Below, in pieces: positions 17,016 to 26,261 of a stretch of DNA of 64,000 nt (positions within the stretch are counted from its first letter, which is position 1; every line of letters begins with the position of its first letter). Below the pieces are notes generated by a model. The model saw nothing but the letters and a program-made list of their open reading frames with translations, was not told the DNA's origin and searched no databases. The stretch is from Rhodothermia bacterium (GTDB lineage: Bacteria; Bacteroidota; Rhodothermia; Rhodothermales; UBA2364), in contig JAFLBZ010000006.1 of assembly GCA_017303715.1 (NCBI GenBank), positions 89,429 to 153,428 on the forward strand, read 5' to 3'. Position numbers and translations under genes: made by a program.

Positions 17016-17585
17016 ATGGATAATGATTATTTAGACAGCATAAGAAAACAATTCGGGTATTACAAAATGCTCGGCGACAAAACATTTTTGCAACTGAATG
17101 ACGACAAGTTATTCTGGAAATATAATGACGACAGCAACAGTATTGCAACTATTGTAAAACACTTATGGGGAAATATGCTTTCGCGTTGGACAGATTTTTT
17201 GACTTCGGATGGAGAGAAGGAATTTCGTGACAGGGATGCTGAATTTGAAAACGATATTAAAAACAGAGAAGAACTTTTAGAAAGATGGAACGAAGGGTGG
17301 AGTTGTCTTTTCAATGCAATCAATGCTTTGACACCCAACGACCTTGACAAAATTATTTATATACGCAATCAAGGACACACCGTAACCGAAGCAATTAACC
17401 GACAACTTGCACATTATCCATATCATATTGGACAAATTGTTTTTTTAGGCAAAATGCTTGCTGAAAATGGATGGACTTCATTATCAATACCAAAAGGAGA
17501 CTCACAAGTTTATAACACGAACAAATTTTCAAAACCAAGGCAAAGGGGACACTTTACAGATGAATATATAAGTGATGAAAAATAA
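17016..17585 (+). CDS. DUF1572 (DinB-like four-helix) protein
   Basis: 189 residues of low-GC coding sequence unlike its neighbours. The family features are FGYYKMLGDKTFLQLNDDKL, NSIATIVKHLWGNMLSRW (first metal-type His) and INRQLAHYPYHIGQIVFLGK (His pair). These are the histidines that bind a divalent metal in DinB/DUF1572 four-helix bundles. Members act as putative thiol-dependent metalloenzymes of unknown substrate. The GC difference and the structured element just upstream suggest acquisition as a single-gene cassette. Confidence 0.85.
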   Translation: MDNDYLDSIRKQFGYYKMLGDKTFLQLNDDKLFWKYNDDSNSIATIVKHLWGNMLSRWTDFLTSDGEKEFRDRDAEFENDIKNREELLERWNEGWSCLFNAINALTPNDLDKIIYIRNQGHTVTEAINRQLAHYPYHIGQIVFLGKMLAENGWTSLSIPKGDSQVYNTNKFSKPRQRGHFTDEYISDEK

Positions 17586-17863
17586 ATAATCGAACAGCTA
17601 AGATCAGCTGGGTTCAATGGCGGGTAACGTGGCTAATTGAACATTCTATCTCGCATCCACTATTGTGGAATATCGAGAAACAAGAAACTTTAGCAGAGAA
17701 GTTTGAAATTGGAAAAAAGGAGAATTGAAAATGCTGCTCCGAGGAGGTATCCTATTGTTTAACAATCTATCTTGATAGATGTGCAAAATTTGATCGTTTC
17801 AGATTGATTGGCTCATTACGCAAGTGGATACAACATTCCGGTTCACACCTAACCCAGATCAAC

Positions 17864-18214
17864 ATGAATGAATTTGCAACACTATACGACTATCTTATCC
17901 AAAAACGTGGTGCAACTGAAACGTTCCCTTTTGGGGAGGATGTTTTGGTGATGAAGGTAATGGGTAAGATGTTTGCACTAATCCGCATTAACGAGATCCC
18001 TACCAAAATCAACCTCAAATGTCATCCAGAGCGGGCTTTAGCACTACGTGCGCAATATGATGCCATTCAACCCGGCTACCATATGAGTAAACAACATTGG
18101 AATACTATTACCGTAGGCGATATTCCCATGTCTTTGGTATTTGAATTGATAGACCACTCATACGATTTGGTGGTAGCCTCCCTCAAAAAAGCGGAACGAA
18201 TGTCACTAGCGTGA
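17864..18214 (+). CDS. MmcQ/YjbR family protein
   Basis: 116 residues from ATG 17864. The YjbR fold signature is seen: TETFPFGEDVLVMKVMGKMFALI, INLKCHPERALALRAQYDAIQPGYHMSKQHWNTI, and SYDLVVASL at the end. The family has a double-wing DNA-binding-like fold but no established activity. It stands alone between two gaps of about 280-310 bp. The 278 bp upstream (17586-17863) show nothing recognisable. Confidence 0.85.
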   Translation: MNEFATLYDYLIQKRGATETFPFGEDVLVMKVMGKMFALIRINEIPTKINLKCHPERALALRAQYDAIQPGYHMSKQHWNTITVGDIPMSLVFELIDHSYDLVVASLKKAERMSLA

Positions 18215-18522
18215 TGAACAACACCTTGCCATAAAGCTACCCTTGTTTGTGTTTACGAAATAAAACCATTGACCCATCCTCAATTTCCCTATAGCCCAAA
18301 GTTGTATAGTTGTATAAGAGATGTAACGAATTTGTATTGCACCTGTTAGACGCCTTTTTTACGGCTCTAAAAGCCCTCCATAACCTGCCTGCACATTCCG
18401 AAATATTCTATAATAGAACAAGTAACAACTTGGGTTCATGTTAACTTGTGGGCATACCTAAAAATGAAAAAGCACACGACAAAACTTGACGTGTGCTTTA
18501 AGATATATAATATCTTTATTTC
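18215..18522. other. intergenic gap containing a terminator
   Basis: About 310 bp between a plus-strand and a minus-strand gene that converge. Apart from the terminator at 18460-18499, I see no gene or RNA. Confidence 0.5.
18460..18499 (-). terminator. intrinsic terminator of the subtilase gene
   Basis: Perfect 10-bp stem (AAAGCACACG at 18469-18478 with CGTGTGCTTT at 18490-18499) and an 11-nt loop. Read on the minus strand, the stem is followed by TTTTTCATTTTTAGG, a good U-tract. It lies 24 nt past the stop codon of the protease. Confidence 0.85.
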
Positions 18523-19692
18523 TTATCGAACGCCGATATAGTACCGCGCACCATTTGGGTCTGCTGAAGATTGACGTCCATCACTTCTCGGACCTCCAAG
18601 CAACAAAAGCCCAGTTGCATGTGGGGTTGCCATAGAAGTTCCACTAATCGTGTTATATCCACCGCCTTTCCAAGTAGAGTTGATGCTGACACCGGGTTCT
18701 GCCCAGTCAACAATGCTTGCATTGTAATTGGAGAAGGAAGCAAGTTGGTCAGAACTGTTTGTAGCAGCTATGGTGATCACGTTCGGGGCATTTATCCGAC
18801 CCGGAGACGAGAGGTTGGCATCTTGGCTTTCATTTCCTGCTGCCAAAGCAAATTTAACACCTGTTGCAGCAGCATTCCGTACCGCATCATCTAAAGCCGT
18901 ACTTACCCCACCTCCCAAGCTCATGTTAGCAGCGGAGCATAGGCTTGTACCACCAGCAGCGACGTAGTTTACCCCTGCAATGACGCCAGAATTGGTTCCG
19001 CTACCTTGACTGTTCAGCACCTTAATGGCAACAATTGTAGCGCCCGCAGCTACACCAATAACCCCTATCGTATTGTTTTTTGCGGCTATAGTTCCGGCAA
19101 CGTGTGAACCATGGCCGTTTCCATCATCCGCGTTTTGTGCGTCTTTACCACTAGTAATAAAGGTACGGCTGTTGGCAATATCTACGGTCAAGTCTGCATG
19201 GTCTAAGTCCACCCCGGTATCCAATACACATGCACGAAGGCCAACGCCATTGGCTGCTCCGCCAACACGAGTAATCCCCCATGGGGTGGTTTGTGCAGGC
19301 GAGGTGCCACCGCCACCACCGGGTTTAGCAGATGCCGAAGGATTGTTGAGTACGATAAAGCGATCCTGTTCGACATAATCTACTTGGGGGTCTTTTTTAA
19401 CGGCCTCAAGTTGTTCGTTGGAAAGTTGAACCGTTACACCCTGAAATCCTTGTATGGCGTCGAAGGTGTAGAGGGGTTCCTTCATGGTTTTGTTCAGCGC
19501 ACTGTTTAAATAGGCTTCTGTAGAGACTCCTTTTTTGAGGACAACGATGTACTGTCCGGGAACAATATCTCCGTTTTTAACAGAAAGTGACGCTGTGTCT
19601 GTGTCTGGTATCGCCTCAGAAGTTTGAATGTCGTCACATCCAAAACTAAAGAGACTTAGGCCCAGTGCAAGTGCAGCTAGTTTGGAACGCAT
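18523..19692 (-). CDS. S8 subtilisin-like serine protease, exported lipoprotein
   Basis: 389 residues. The signal ends in lipobox FGC (Cys about 19). An inhibitor-I9 propeptide domain (about 45-115: PGQYIVVLKKGVS ... VDYVEQDRFI) and a Gly-rich linker (KPGGGGGTSPAQ) lead to a complete peptidase S8 domain. Its triad is Asp in CVLDTGVDLDH, His in GHGSHVAGT and Ser in GTSMATPHATG; the oxyanion Asn lies in AAGNESQDAN. It probably acts at the cell surface after self-processing. The C-terminus (ARYYIGVR) is short and carries no T9SS domain. A clear terminator follows. Confidence 0.95.
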   Translation of the reverse strand: MRSKLAALALGLSLFSFGCDDIQTSEAIPDTDTASLSVKNGDIVPGQYIVVLKKGVSTEAYLNSALNKTMKEPLYTFDAIQGFQGVTVQLSNEQLEAVKKDPQVDYVEQDRFIVLNNPSASAKPGGGGGTSPAQTTPWGITRVGGAANGVGLRACVLDTGVDLDHADLTVDIANSRTFITSGKDAQNADDGNGHGSHVAGTIAAKNNTIGVIGVAAGATIVAIKVLNSQGSGTNSGVIAGVNYVAAGGTSLCSAANMSLGGGVSTALDDAVRNAAATGVKFALAAGNESQDANLSSPGRINAPNVITIAATNSSDQLASFSNYNASIVDWAEPGVSINSTWKGGGYNTISGTSMATPHATGLLLLGGPRSDGRQSSADPNGARYYIGVR

Positions 19693-20293
19693 AAGGTTTT
19701 TTGGTTTTTTGGGTTATGAAGTTAACCACGACAAATTGAGAATCGTAGTTAAAGGAGGATTAATGAACTGTTTAAGTGTCAAAAGATTGGAAAGTATTAA
19801 TAAATATAAAGTTAAGTATAACGATAATGCAAGTGGTGCCCTTAAAAACAAGACTTTTTTTTGGTAATCGTTATGATTTGGCCGACAGTACCGAAGGGAG
19901 GTGTCAAACATTATACCTATGTTTTTATTCGTTAAAGGCTCAAAATACAAATTGCTCAATAACTAACCATCATCGCTAAGAGGTGAAGTTGTTAAATTGT
20001 TTGCTCCACTTTTTCCCAGAACAATTAGGTGTTTTACCCTTTGGGAATCCACGTCACATCAAAAGACGGGGTTACGTTCATCGGCCTGACGGAAGGCTTA
20101 TTCGTCTTCCTCCACTTTTAAAATCATATATTTTCTTTTTTTCTTCATTCTGGAAACAGATATGCTCTTCAGGCTCTGACGGCGGCAATCGCCCGCAATT
20201 CAATCGTAACCCATTTTGAGACCAAACTTAGCATAGGCTTTGCAGGCGGTATGTTGCCAAACGATTATTTTAGCCTAAAACAAGACTCCTGAA
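19693..20293. other. 600-bp intergenic gap
   Basis: Divergent promoter region for the subtilase (minus) and gmk (plus), far longer than needed. Short open frames here (for example 19983-20219) have no family character. I see no repeat or RNA that I can name. Confidence 0.5.
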
Positions 20294-20872
20294 ATGATGA
20301 AAATCGTTGTCCTGACAGCGCCAAGCGGCTCCGGAAAAACCACCATTGCCAAAGCACTTTTGGCTCAATTCCCGTTGATGCGATTCTCCGTTTCGGCGAC
20401 AACCCGTCCAAAACGCCCGTATGAGCAACACGGACGGGACTATTTCTATATGTCAGAAGAGTCCTTCCGTGCAAAAATTGCTGAAGATGCGTTTATTGAA
20501 TACGAGGAAGTATATCCGGGCTTGTTTTATGGTACGCTACGCTCCGAAATTGAACGGATTGCCACTTCTGGCATTGCGCTTTTGGACATAGATGTGGAGG
20601 GGGCACAAAATGTGAAGGAACAATATGGCGAACACGCCCTGACCTTATTCATCAAACCACCGAGTTTGGAAGTCTTACGAGCGCGTTTACTTGCACGAGA
20701 AACCGAGACCCCAGAATCGTTGGAACGACGATTAAAAAAAGCAGCCTATGAGATGTCTTTTGCGGACAAATGCGATATTGTGATTTTGAACGACGATCTG
20801 GATACGGCTGTTGCCGAGGCGATGGCACACGTACATCAGTTTCTGACGAGCCGGGCAGCTAAATCAGTTTAA
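20294..20872 (+). CDS. gmk: guanylate kinase
   Basis: 192 residues. It phosphorylates GMP to GDP with ATP. It shows the P-loop APSGSGKTTIAK, the GMP-binding SATTRPKRPYEQHGRDYFY, LLDIDVEGAQNVKEQ, and the lid/adenine region RARLLARETETPESLERRL. Length is standard. ATG 20294 and the next codon ATG 20297 are both possible starts. Upstream is a long gap; downstream the alkylation-repair gene runs convergently. Confidence 0.97.
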   Translation: MMKIVVLTAPSGSGKTTIAKALLAQFPLMRFSVSATTRPKRPYEQHGRDYFYMSEESFRAKIAEDAFIEYEEVYPGLFYGTLRSEIERIATSGIALLDIDVEGAQNVKEQYGEHALTLFIKPPSLEVLRARLLARETETPESLERRLKKAAYEMSFADKCDIVILNDDLDTAVAEAMAHVHQFLTSRAAKSV

Positions 20873-20994
20873 CGTGCGTTCTGGAGTCATCTGGTTGTGG
20901 ACGATCAAAATTTTGTGGTATCTGGACGGCCTTATCTTGTTGTTCGCTTTGAAAGGGCTGATTCTATTAATAACAATAACATAGAACCAGCAAC

Positions 20995-22122
20995 TCACGG
21001 AAGTAACTCAAAGAAGAAATGTGCCAAAATGGCTCCATTAACCTGAATTTCCACTTTGTGCGTGCCGGGGAAAAGAGGACGGGTAGTCATGTTCCGGCGA
21101 AGTAAGTGTTTCTTTTCAACGATAAGGGGCCGGTTTGTCGTCAGATGAGCCACTCGCAGTTTATAGACTTTTTTACCCGCAAGGTTGCCTTGTTTGTTTT
21201 GGAAGTGCATCACATAGTCTATGGAAATGGTTTTGGGGGAATTGGCACTCACTTCAAATCCAAAAGACAGGGCGTTGCCCATTTGTACCGATGCGTCGTG
21301 ATTGACTTCCGTTACGGAAATATCTTGGTGGTCACCAAAGCCCAAAAGTGTCAATGCCGCAGGATGTCCTGTTTTCACCAACGTTCGTAAAGCATGTTTT
21401 TGCAAAAAAGCCATTTCAGCAGCATCTTGTTTGCCCATCTCAGACCAAATATTTAGCCGGTTCAAGACGAGGTCTGGCATACGTTTGGCAAGGTCATTCA
21501 AATGGTTTGCCACACTTCTGGTCACGTATCGGGTAGGATCAGCAAACAAGCGATCCAGAATTGGGAGAGCCGTTTCGGGCGGCCACGATAATTTTTGTGA
21601 CCAAGGAAGCATGGGGCGGCTGCCTTCACTACACAAGCGCCGGACGTGGTAATTCGGGTCTTGCGTCCATGTTAATAAGGTGGCCAAGGTCTCTTCTGGA
21701 AAAGCATTGATAAAGTACCGGATGGCATCCTCGGCGGAGAATCGCTTGGTAATTTCGCGCAGTGCCGCCAATGAAAACGCAAGTTCCTGACGTGTGCATC
21801 CATAGTGCGCCACATAATCACTAAATGGGGCATAGATAAAATCGCCAAAATCTTTGTCGCTCCGGCTTTCGTCCAATGGTGCGGGCAGGGCGTTGAGCAA
21901 TACCTTGACGGCCTCTTGGTAGGTTGGCGGCAAATGCGTATGAAGGCAAGTGCGGATATGGGCAATACGCTGTTTTAGCTCCAAAACCGGAAACGCCGTA
22001 GCCACCTCGTCCACAAAAGCCTTCTCCCGAAACGCCGGATAAACCCGTGCCAGGTCTTTGGCCAATTGAGCCACTTTGGGTTGGTTAAACAAATGGTCTT
22101 TCAGAGAGAATTTTTCTTCCAT
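20995..22122 (-). CDS. DNA alkylation repair protein (HEAT-like, AlkC/AlkD group)
   Basis: 375 residues of alpha-helical HEAT-like repeats. Typical family strings are AHIRTCLHTHLPPTYQEAVKVLL, DPNYHVRRLCSEGSRPMLPW and YVTRSVANHLNDLAKRMPDLVL. These glycosylases remove bulky or positively charged alkylated bases without flipping them. The last ~100 residues (DASVQMGNALSFGFEV ... VEIQVNGAILAHFFFEL) form a beta-rich extension, as in AlkC-type members, probably an Ig-like domain. It is a single gene with no partner. Confidence 0.88.
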   Translation of the reverse strand: MEEKFSLKDHLFNQPKVAQLAKDLARVYPAFREKAFVDEVATAFPVLELKQRIAHIRTCLHTHLPPTYQEAVKVLLNALPAPLDESRSDKDFGDFIYAPFSDYVAHYGCTRQELAFSLAALREITKRFSAEDAIRYFINAFPEETLATLLTWTQDPNYHVRRLCSEGSRPMLPWSQKLSWPPETALPILDRLFADPTRYVTRSVANHLNDLAKRMPDLVLNRLNIWSEMGKQDAAEMAFLQKHALRTLVKTGHPAALTLLGFGDHQDISVTEVNHDASVQMGNALSFGFEVSANSPKTISIDYVMHFQNKQGNLAGKKVYKLRVAHLTTNRPLIVEKKHLLRRNMTTRPLFPGTHKVEIQVNGAILAHFFFELLP

Positions 22123-22207
22123 GTGGTAATTTTCGTTTCTTTAAACGATTTATTTTTATAAAGTTATGTATGTTACGAATTGGAAATCTTAATCACAAAT
22201 TTTCACT

Positions 22208-22906
22208 TTAAGCAGGTTTGAGGCGCGACCAAATCCAAAAAGGAGCATACAAAAGGGTAAAAAGGATCAGTCCCAAAACACCCATATAAGGAATGTAATA
22301 CGGCCAATCGGGCATCCTTAACGCATCGGCGGCAATGGGGGCATGGCCCAGAAACATGTAGTTCGCATTGGGAATCAACCAATCCGCAAAGCCAATGGGA
22401 AGTGCCAAAAGTGCGGTAATGCCCAATGTTCGGAAAATCCCCCCAAAAGTGGGGCGAAGGCCATAACCGATCACCAAATACAGCGGTGTAGCCACCAATA
22501 AAGTATGCCATAAAAAGAAGGGCGCTGCATAAATGTCTTCATAAGCCAATTCTGGCATGAACAATCCGGCAAGTCCACCACCAAGTCCCCAAAAATACCC
22601 CGCTTCAAATGCCCAAAATTTGCGGGTGAGGGCAGCATAAGACAACGTAATGGCCGAGATGTCGCACAAGTGAAAAGGCAAGCCCTCGGCAAGCGACCAA
22701 AAACCACCTTGAACTTCTAAAAACGTGATCCAACCGTAAAACCCGATAAAGGCCGCAACCAAGCATTGGGCGATGAGGCGTTGTTGCTGTGGCGTTTGGT
22801 AAGACCTGCCGAGATAGGCCAAGGCTCCTATAAACAAAAAAGATAAGGCAAGCGCCGAAAGGTGATACGGGCCATACCAAACAAAAGGTGGTACTTCAAC
22901 CGACAT
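22208..22906 (-). CDS. TIGR02206 (YwaF-like) membrane protein
   Basis: 232 residues with six to seven transmembrane helices. LPFHLCDISAITLSYA and FFLWHTLLVATPLYLVI are the signature segments of the TIGR02206/YwaF integral membrane family, whose function is unknown. The gene lies 11 nt downstream of a small membrane protein on the same strand, suggesting a two-gene transcript. Confidence 0.85.
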   Translation of the reverse strand: MSVEVPPFVWYGPYHLSALALSFLFIGALAYLGRSYQTPQQQRLIAQCLVAAFIGFYGWITFLEVQGGFWSLAEGLPFHLCDISAITLSYAALTRKFWAFEAGYFWGLGGGLAGLFMPELAYEDIYAAPFFLWHTLLVATPLYLVIGYGLRPTFGGIFRTLGITALLALPIGFADWLIPNANYMFLGHAPIAADALRMPDWPYYIPYMGVLGLILFTLLYAPFWIWSRLKPA

Positions 22907-22917
22907 AATCGCACTGT

Positions 22918-23166
22918 TTATGGTCGGTGAACCTGCACGTCCGGCTCGTCATTTGGCATTTGGGGCACGGATTGTTGCGCAGCCGCCTCGGCCTCGGCAC
23001 GTTTTTTGGCCTCATATTGGGCCTTAAGCCGTGCAAGATTTTCTTTGGTCCATTTCTCGTTCTCGGTGTCTTGTTTTTGCATAAACTTATAAATGGGATA
23101 AACCCCAGCAGCCATTGCGAAAGCAACCGTTAAAAACAGTATCACGGACATTACTTCAAAAGACAT
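22918..23166 (-). CDS. small single-pass membrane protein
   Basis: 82 residues. There is one hydrophobic helix (VMSVILFLTVAFAMAAGVYPIY), then a charged Lys/Glu/Ala-rich segment likely to form a coiled coil (ENLARLKAQYEAKKRAEAEA), and a short Pro-rich tail. No known family. It starts the minus-strand pair with the YwaF-like gene and diverges from the Nudix gene. Confidence 0.6.
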   Translation of the reverse strand: MSFEVMSVILFLTVAFAMAAGVYPIYKFMQKQDTENEKWTKENLARLKAQYEAKKRAEAEAAAQQSVPQMPNDEPDVQVHRP

Positions 23167-23248
23167 AAAGGCTCCGTATATTTTAAACAGAAAAACGGGG
23201 CAAACCCAGCCCCATATCCCTCAACATATTTCCCAATATAAGCGATTT

Positions 23249-23725
23249 ATGACGCAAAATCTGGTTCGCGTGGTAGATGTTTATCCTTATCGTAAAACAG
23301 ATCAAGGGCATGAGTTTTTGTTGTTACGGCGTGCGGTCGGTGTTGTCTATGCCAAGCAGTGGCGCATGATCGGCGGAAAAATTCACCCGCAAGAATCGGC
23401 TTGGCAAACGGGTCTTCGTGAACTATATGAAGAAACCGGGCGAATACCGCACCTCTTTTGGGTTTTGCCGTCCATAAATACCTTTTACAACTGGGCGACG
23501 GATACCATTTGTCACACACCTGCCTTTGCTGCGGAATTACAAGCAGACCCCATCTTAAACCACGAACATGATGCTTTTGCATGGTTCTCGGCACAAGAGG
23601 CCATCCAATATTTGGCATGGGACGAGCAAAAAAGATTGCTCATGTTGCTGAATCAGGTATTAAGCGAAAAGCGGTTACTGTCCGATTGGATCATTCCACA
23701 TTTGCGCGAGACTACACATATATAA
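23249..23725 (+). CDS. Nudix hydrolase
   Basis: 158 residues. The Nudix box is complete: GGKIHPQESAWQTGLRELYEETG, broken as G-x5-E-x7-REL-x-EE-x-G at about residues 42-64. It hydrolyses a nucleoside-diphosphate-linked compound using Mg2+. The N-terminal VVDVYPYRKTDQGHEFLLLRR and INTFYNWATDTICHTPAFAAEL resemble dihydroneopterin-triphosphate-type pyrophosphatases, so folate synthesis is one possibility, inferred only. It stands 68 nt ahead of recG. Confidence 0.88.
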   Translation: MTQNLVRVVDVYPYRKTDQGHEFLLLRRAVGVVYAKQWRMIGGKIHPQESAWQTGLRELYEETGRIPHLFWVLPSINTFYNWATDTICHTPAFAAELQADPILNHEHDAFAWFSAQEAIQYLAWDEQKRLLMLLNQVLSEKRLLSDWIIPHLRETTHI

Positions 23726-23793
23726 AATAATTCTCGCATTGGCCTCTATGTTGGCTTTTTTTGTATTTTTAGGGGGTTATTACGCTTTTCGAT

Positions 23794-25908
23794 ATGACAG
23801 AACAAGCAATTCAGCATACTGAAAACCCATTGGATAGCGACATCCAGTGGTTAGAAGGAGTGGGGCCGCGCCGTGCCGAGGTCTTCCGAAAAGCTGGCGT
23901 CCACACGTTCAGAGATTTGTTTCGCTTCTTTCCGAGGCGTTATTTAGACCGCACGACGGTCACGCCCATCCATCAGTTACAAGAAGGGTTATCAACCACC
24001 ATTGTAGGGCGTGTGGTCTCGCAAAATATGATCGAAGCCGGTAAAAAACGGTTCGAGATGCAGGTGGAGGATGAGTCAGGCGGGCGCGTAAACTGTGTTT
24101 GGTTCAATGGACATCAATGGGTACGGCGGTTGTTCATAAATGGCGAATTGGTAGCGCTACATGGTTCTCCGCAAAAATTTGGTCGGACTTTTTCGTTAAC
24201 ACATCCTGATTTCGACAAATTAGAAACCGAAAAAGCCTCGCTCACCACGGGACGTATCATTCCCTTGTATCCGGGCGGACAATCATGGGATAGGGTTGGA
24301 TTAACCAATAAAGCCCTACGACATATTATTTATGGCCTATTTAAAAAATATGGCCTGCTTTTGGAAGAAAACCTACCCGAATCCATTCGCAAAACGTATA
24401 ACCTTATGGAAGGCCGTATTGCGCTACGGGCCATCCATTTTCCTAAATCGGAGGAAGAACGAGAGTTGGCCATGCTCCGATTAAAGTTTGAAGAATTTTT
24501 TTTCCTTCAGTTGCTCTTGGCCACCACCCGACAACAGGTCAAGAAAACTGCCGATGGCTTGGTCTTTGAAGCGCCGGGAAAGTACTTCGAGCAGTTTACC
24601 CAAGCCGTACTACCCTTTACCCTCACCAATGCGCAGCTAAAAGCCATCTCGGATGTCCTCGTGGATACGCACAGTGGCTATCCGATGAACCGTTTGGTGC
24701 AAGGTGATGTGGGCAGCGGGAAGACCGTTGTGGCCATAGCAGCCATGTTACACGCCATAGACAGCGGATACCAAGCCGCCTTTATGGCCCCAACCGAGAT
24801 TTTGGCAGAACAACACTACCAAAGCCTATGCCGCTATTTGGAACCTCTGGGTCTAAAAGTACACCTCTTGGTGGGCGGACAACACAAAAAAAGACGAACC
24901 GAAATCCTGAATGATCTGGCCACAGGCGAAGCCCAAATTGCCGTTGGAACACACGCCATTATCGAAAATAAGGTTGTTTTTAAAGCACTTGGCATGGCAG
25001 TTGTGGACGAACAACACCGCTTTGGGGTGATGCAACGCGCCCGAATGTTCGACAAAGGACAACGGCCACATATGTTGCTGATGACAGCCACACCGATTCC
25101 GCGCTCTTTGGCCATGACCTTATATGGAGATTTGGATGTGACCATCATGAACGAATTGCCCGCTAACCGGAAGCCGATCAAAACCCTCCTCCGTAATGAA
25201 GCCCGACGTGGCGAGGTCTATGAATTTATGCGTACAGAACTTCGCGCCGGACGACAAGCCTATGTGGTTTACCCTTTGGTGGAAGAAAGTGAAAAACTAG
25301 ATCTTAAAGACGCCGAAAATGGCTTTGAGCAGATTACGGAAGCCTTTCGACCCTATAAAGCCGGATTGGTGCATGGTCGGATGTTGCCCTACGAGAAAGA
25401 GGAGGAAATGAAGCGTTTTAAAGACGGAGCATTGGACATTCTGGTGGCAACGACGGTGATAGAAGTAGGTGTGGATGTGCCCAATGCGTCTGTTATGGTT
25501 ATTGAACATGCGGAGCGGTTTGGCCTGAGCCAGTTGCACCAGTTAAGAGGGCGCGTGGGACGTGGCACGGAGCAAAGTTATTGTATCCTCATGGCAGACT
25601 ATAAGCAATCCGCCGAGGCCAAAACCCGCCTGGAGGTCATGGCCAGTACTACCGATGGCTTTGTGATTTCGGAAGAAGACCTCAAATTACGCGGCGCTGG
25701 GGATTTCTTCGGCACACGGCAAAGTGGCCTGCCAGACCTCAAAATTGCCAACATCACACAAGACGCAGACATTTTGACCCGCGCTCGTGAGGCCGCTTTT
25801 GCCTTGATTGAGAACGATCCCCACCTCCGCATACCAGAAAACGAACTTACGCGCAATCACTTTCTCCGCTCCGCTCCAAAAAGCCTCGGCATGGCACGCA
25901 TTGGCTAA
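23794..25908 (+). CDS. recG: ATP-dependent DNA helicase RecG
   Basis: 704 residues, normal length. RecG remodels stalled forks and Holliday junctions. An N-terminal helical and OB-fold wedge domain (IQWLEGVGPRRAEVFRKAGV) precedes a superfamily-2 motor: Walker A GDVGSGKTVVA, PTEILAEQH, DEQHRFGVMQR (a DExH-type box), TATPIPRSLAMT, EVGVDVPNASVMVIEHAERFGLSQLHQLRGRVGRG. The C-terminal end is SLGMARIG. A copy of that 3' end, including its stop codon, recurs at 31171-31233 beyond the AT-rich island, so recG was the integration or duplication point. Confidence 0.97.
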   Translation: MTEQAIQHTENPLDSDIQWLEGVGPRRAEVFRKAGVHTFRDLFRFFPRRYLDRTTVTPIHQLQEGLSTTIVGRVVSQNMIEAGKKRFEMQVEDESGGRVNCVWFNGHQWVRRLFINGELVALHGSPQKFGRTFSLTHPDFDKLETEKASLTTGRIIPLYPGGQSWDRVGLTNKALRHIIYGLFKKYGLLLEENLPESIRKTYNLMEGRIALRAIHFPKSEEERELAMLRLKFEEFFFLQLLLATTRQQVKKTADGLVFEAPGKYFEQFTQAVLPFTLTNAQLKAISDVLVDTHSGYPMNRLVQGDVGSGKTVVAIAAMLHAIDSGYQAAFMAPTEILAEQHYQSLCRYLEPLGLKVHLLVGGQHKKRRTEILNDLATGEAQIAVGTHAIIENKVVFKALGMAVVDEQHRFGVMQRARMFDKGQRPHMLLMTATPIPRSLAMTLYGDLDVTIMNELPANRKPIKTLLRNEARRGEVYEFMRTELRAGRQAYVVYPLVEESEKLDLKDAENGFEQITEAFRPYKAGLVHGRMLPYEKEEEMKRFKDGALDILVATTVIEVGVDVPNASVMVIEHAERFGLSQLHQLRGRVGRGTEQSYCILMADYKQSAEAKTRLEVMASTTDGFVISEEDLKLRGAGDFFGTRQSGLPDLKIANITQDADILTRAREAAFALIENDPHLRIPENELTRNHFLRSAPKSLGMARIG

Positions 25909-25943
25909 GCAAATCCCTGATGTTGTGGATTTAACCTTGGCTA
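25881..25943 (+). repeat. recG 3'-end repeat, left copy
   Basis: 63 bp covering the last codons of recG (SLGMARIG, stop) and 35 bp beyond. It aligns without gaps to 31171-31233 with 10 mismatches. The pair brackets the AT-rich TonB/DUF4249 island. Confidence 0.75.
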
Positions 25944-26020
25944 TTGAGAGGCTAAAGAGATACCCACTTCCTCAAAAAGTCTCGAATTTGATGATGAAGA
26001 CGGTTTCCCGTTCTAAGTGC

Positions 26021-26190
26021 TTAAAACCACCATCCCAAACTTAACGTTGGAATGATTGGAAAAATGCTTACCTGTTTAATTTTAGTCTCCGATTTTATCA
26101 CTCCTAAAATAGGGTCAATTTCAATTTCTTTCTCAGGATAGACATAGAAAGGACTTTTATGTTGAAAAGGCAGTCTTTGCGTAATGATCA
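26021..26190 (-). pseudogene. 3'-end remnant of a second TonB-dependent receptor
   Basis: Read on the minus strand this encodes RLPFQHKSPFYVYPEKEIE, then IDPILGVIKSETKIKQVSIF and PIIPTLSLGWWF, stop. The end of the intact receptor downstream is HKNPFYVYTDGGDQEVDPFL, GTIQSPIKIKQISIFPIIPT, LSFKLYF, clearly homologous. The reading frame is intact for about 50 residues, but nothing upstream continues it. RLP is joined directly to FQHKSP, where the intact receptor has about 30 residues between, which suggests an internal deletion. It is a leftover of a duplicated or replaced receptor gene. Confidence 0.75.
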
Positions 26191-26261
26191 TTTGTCAGTA
26201 TTTCATTATAAGATTTTGACCTTCTGAAAATTATAGTGGAACTAAGCTCTTAAAACAAGCA

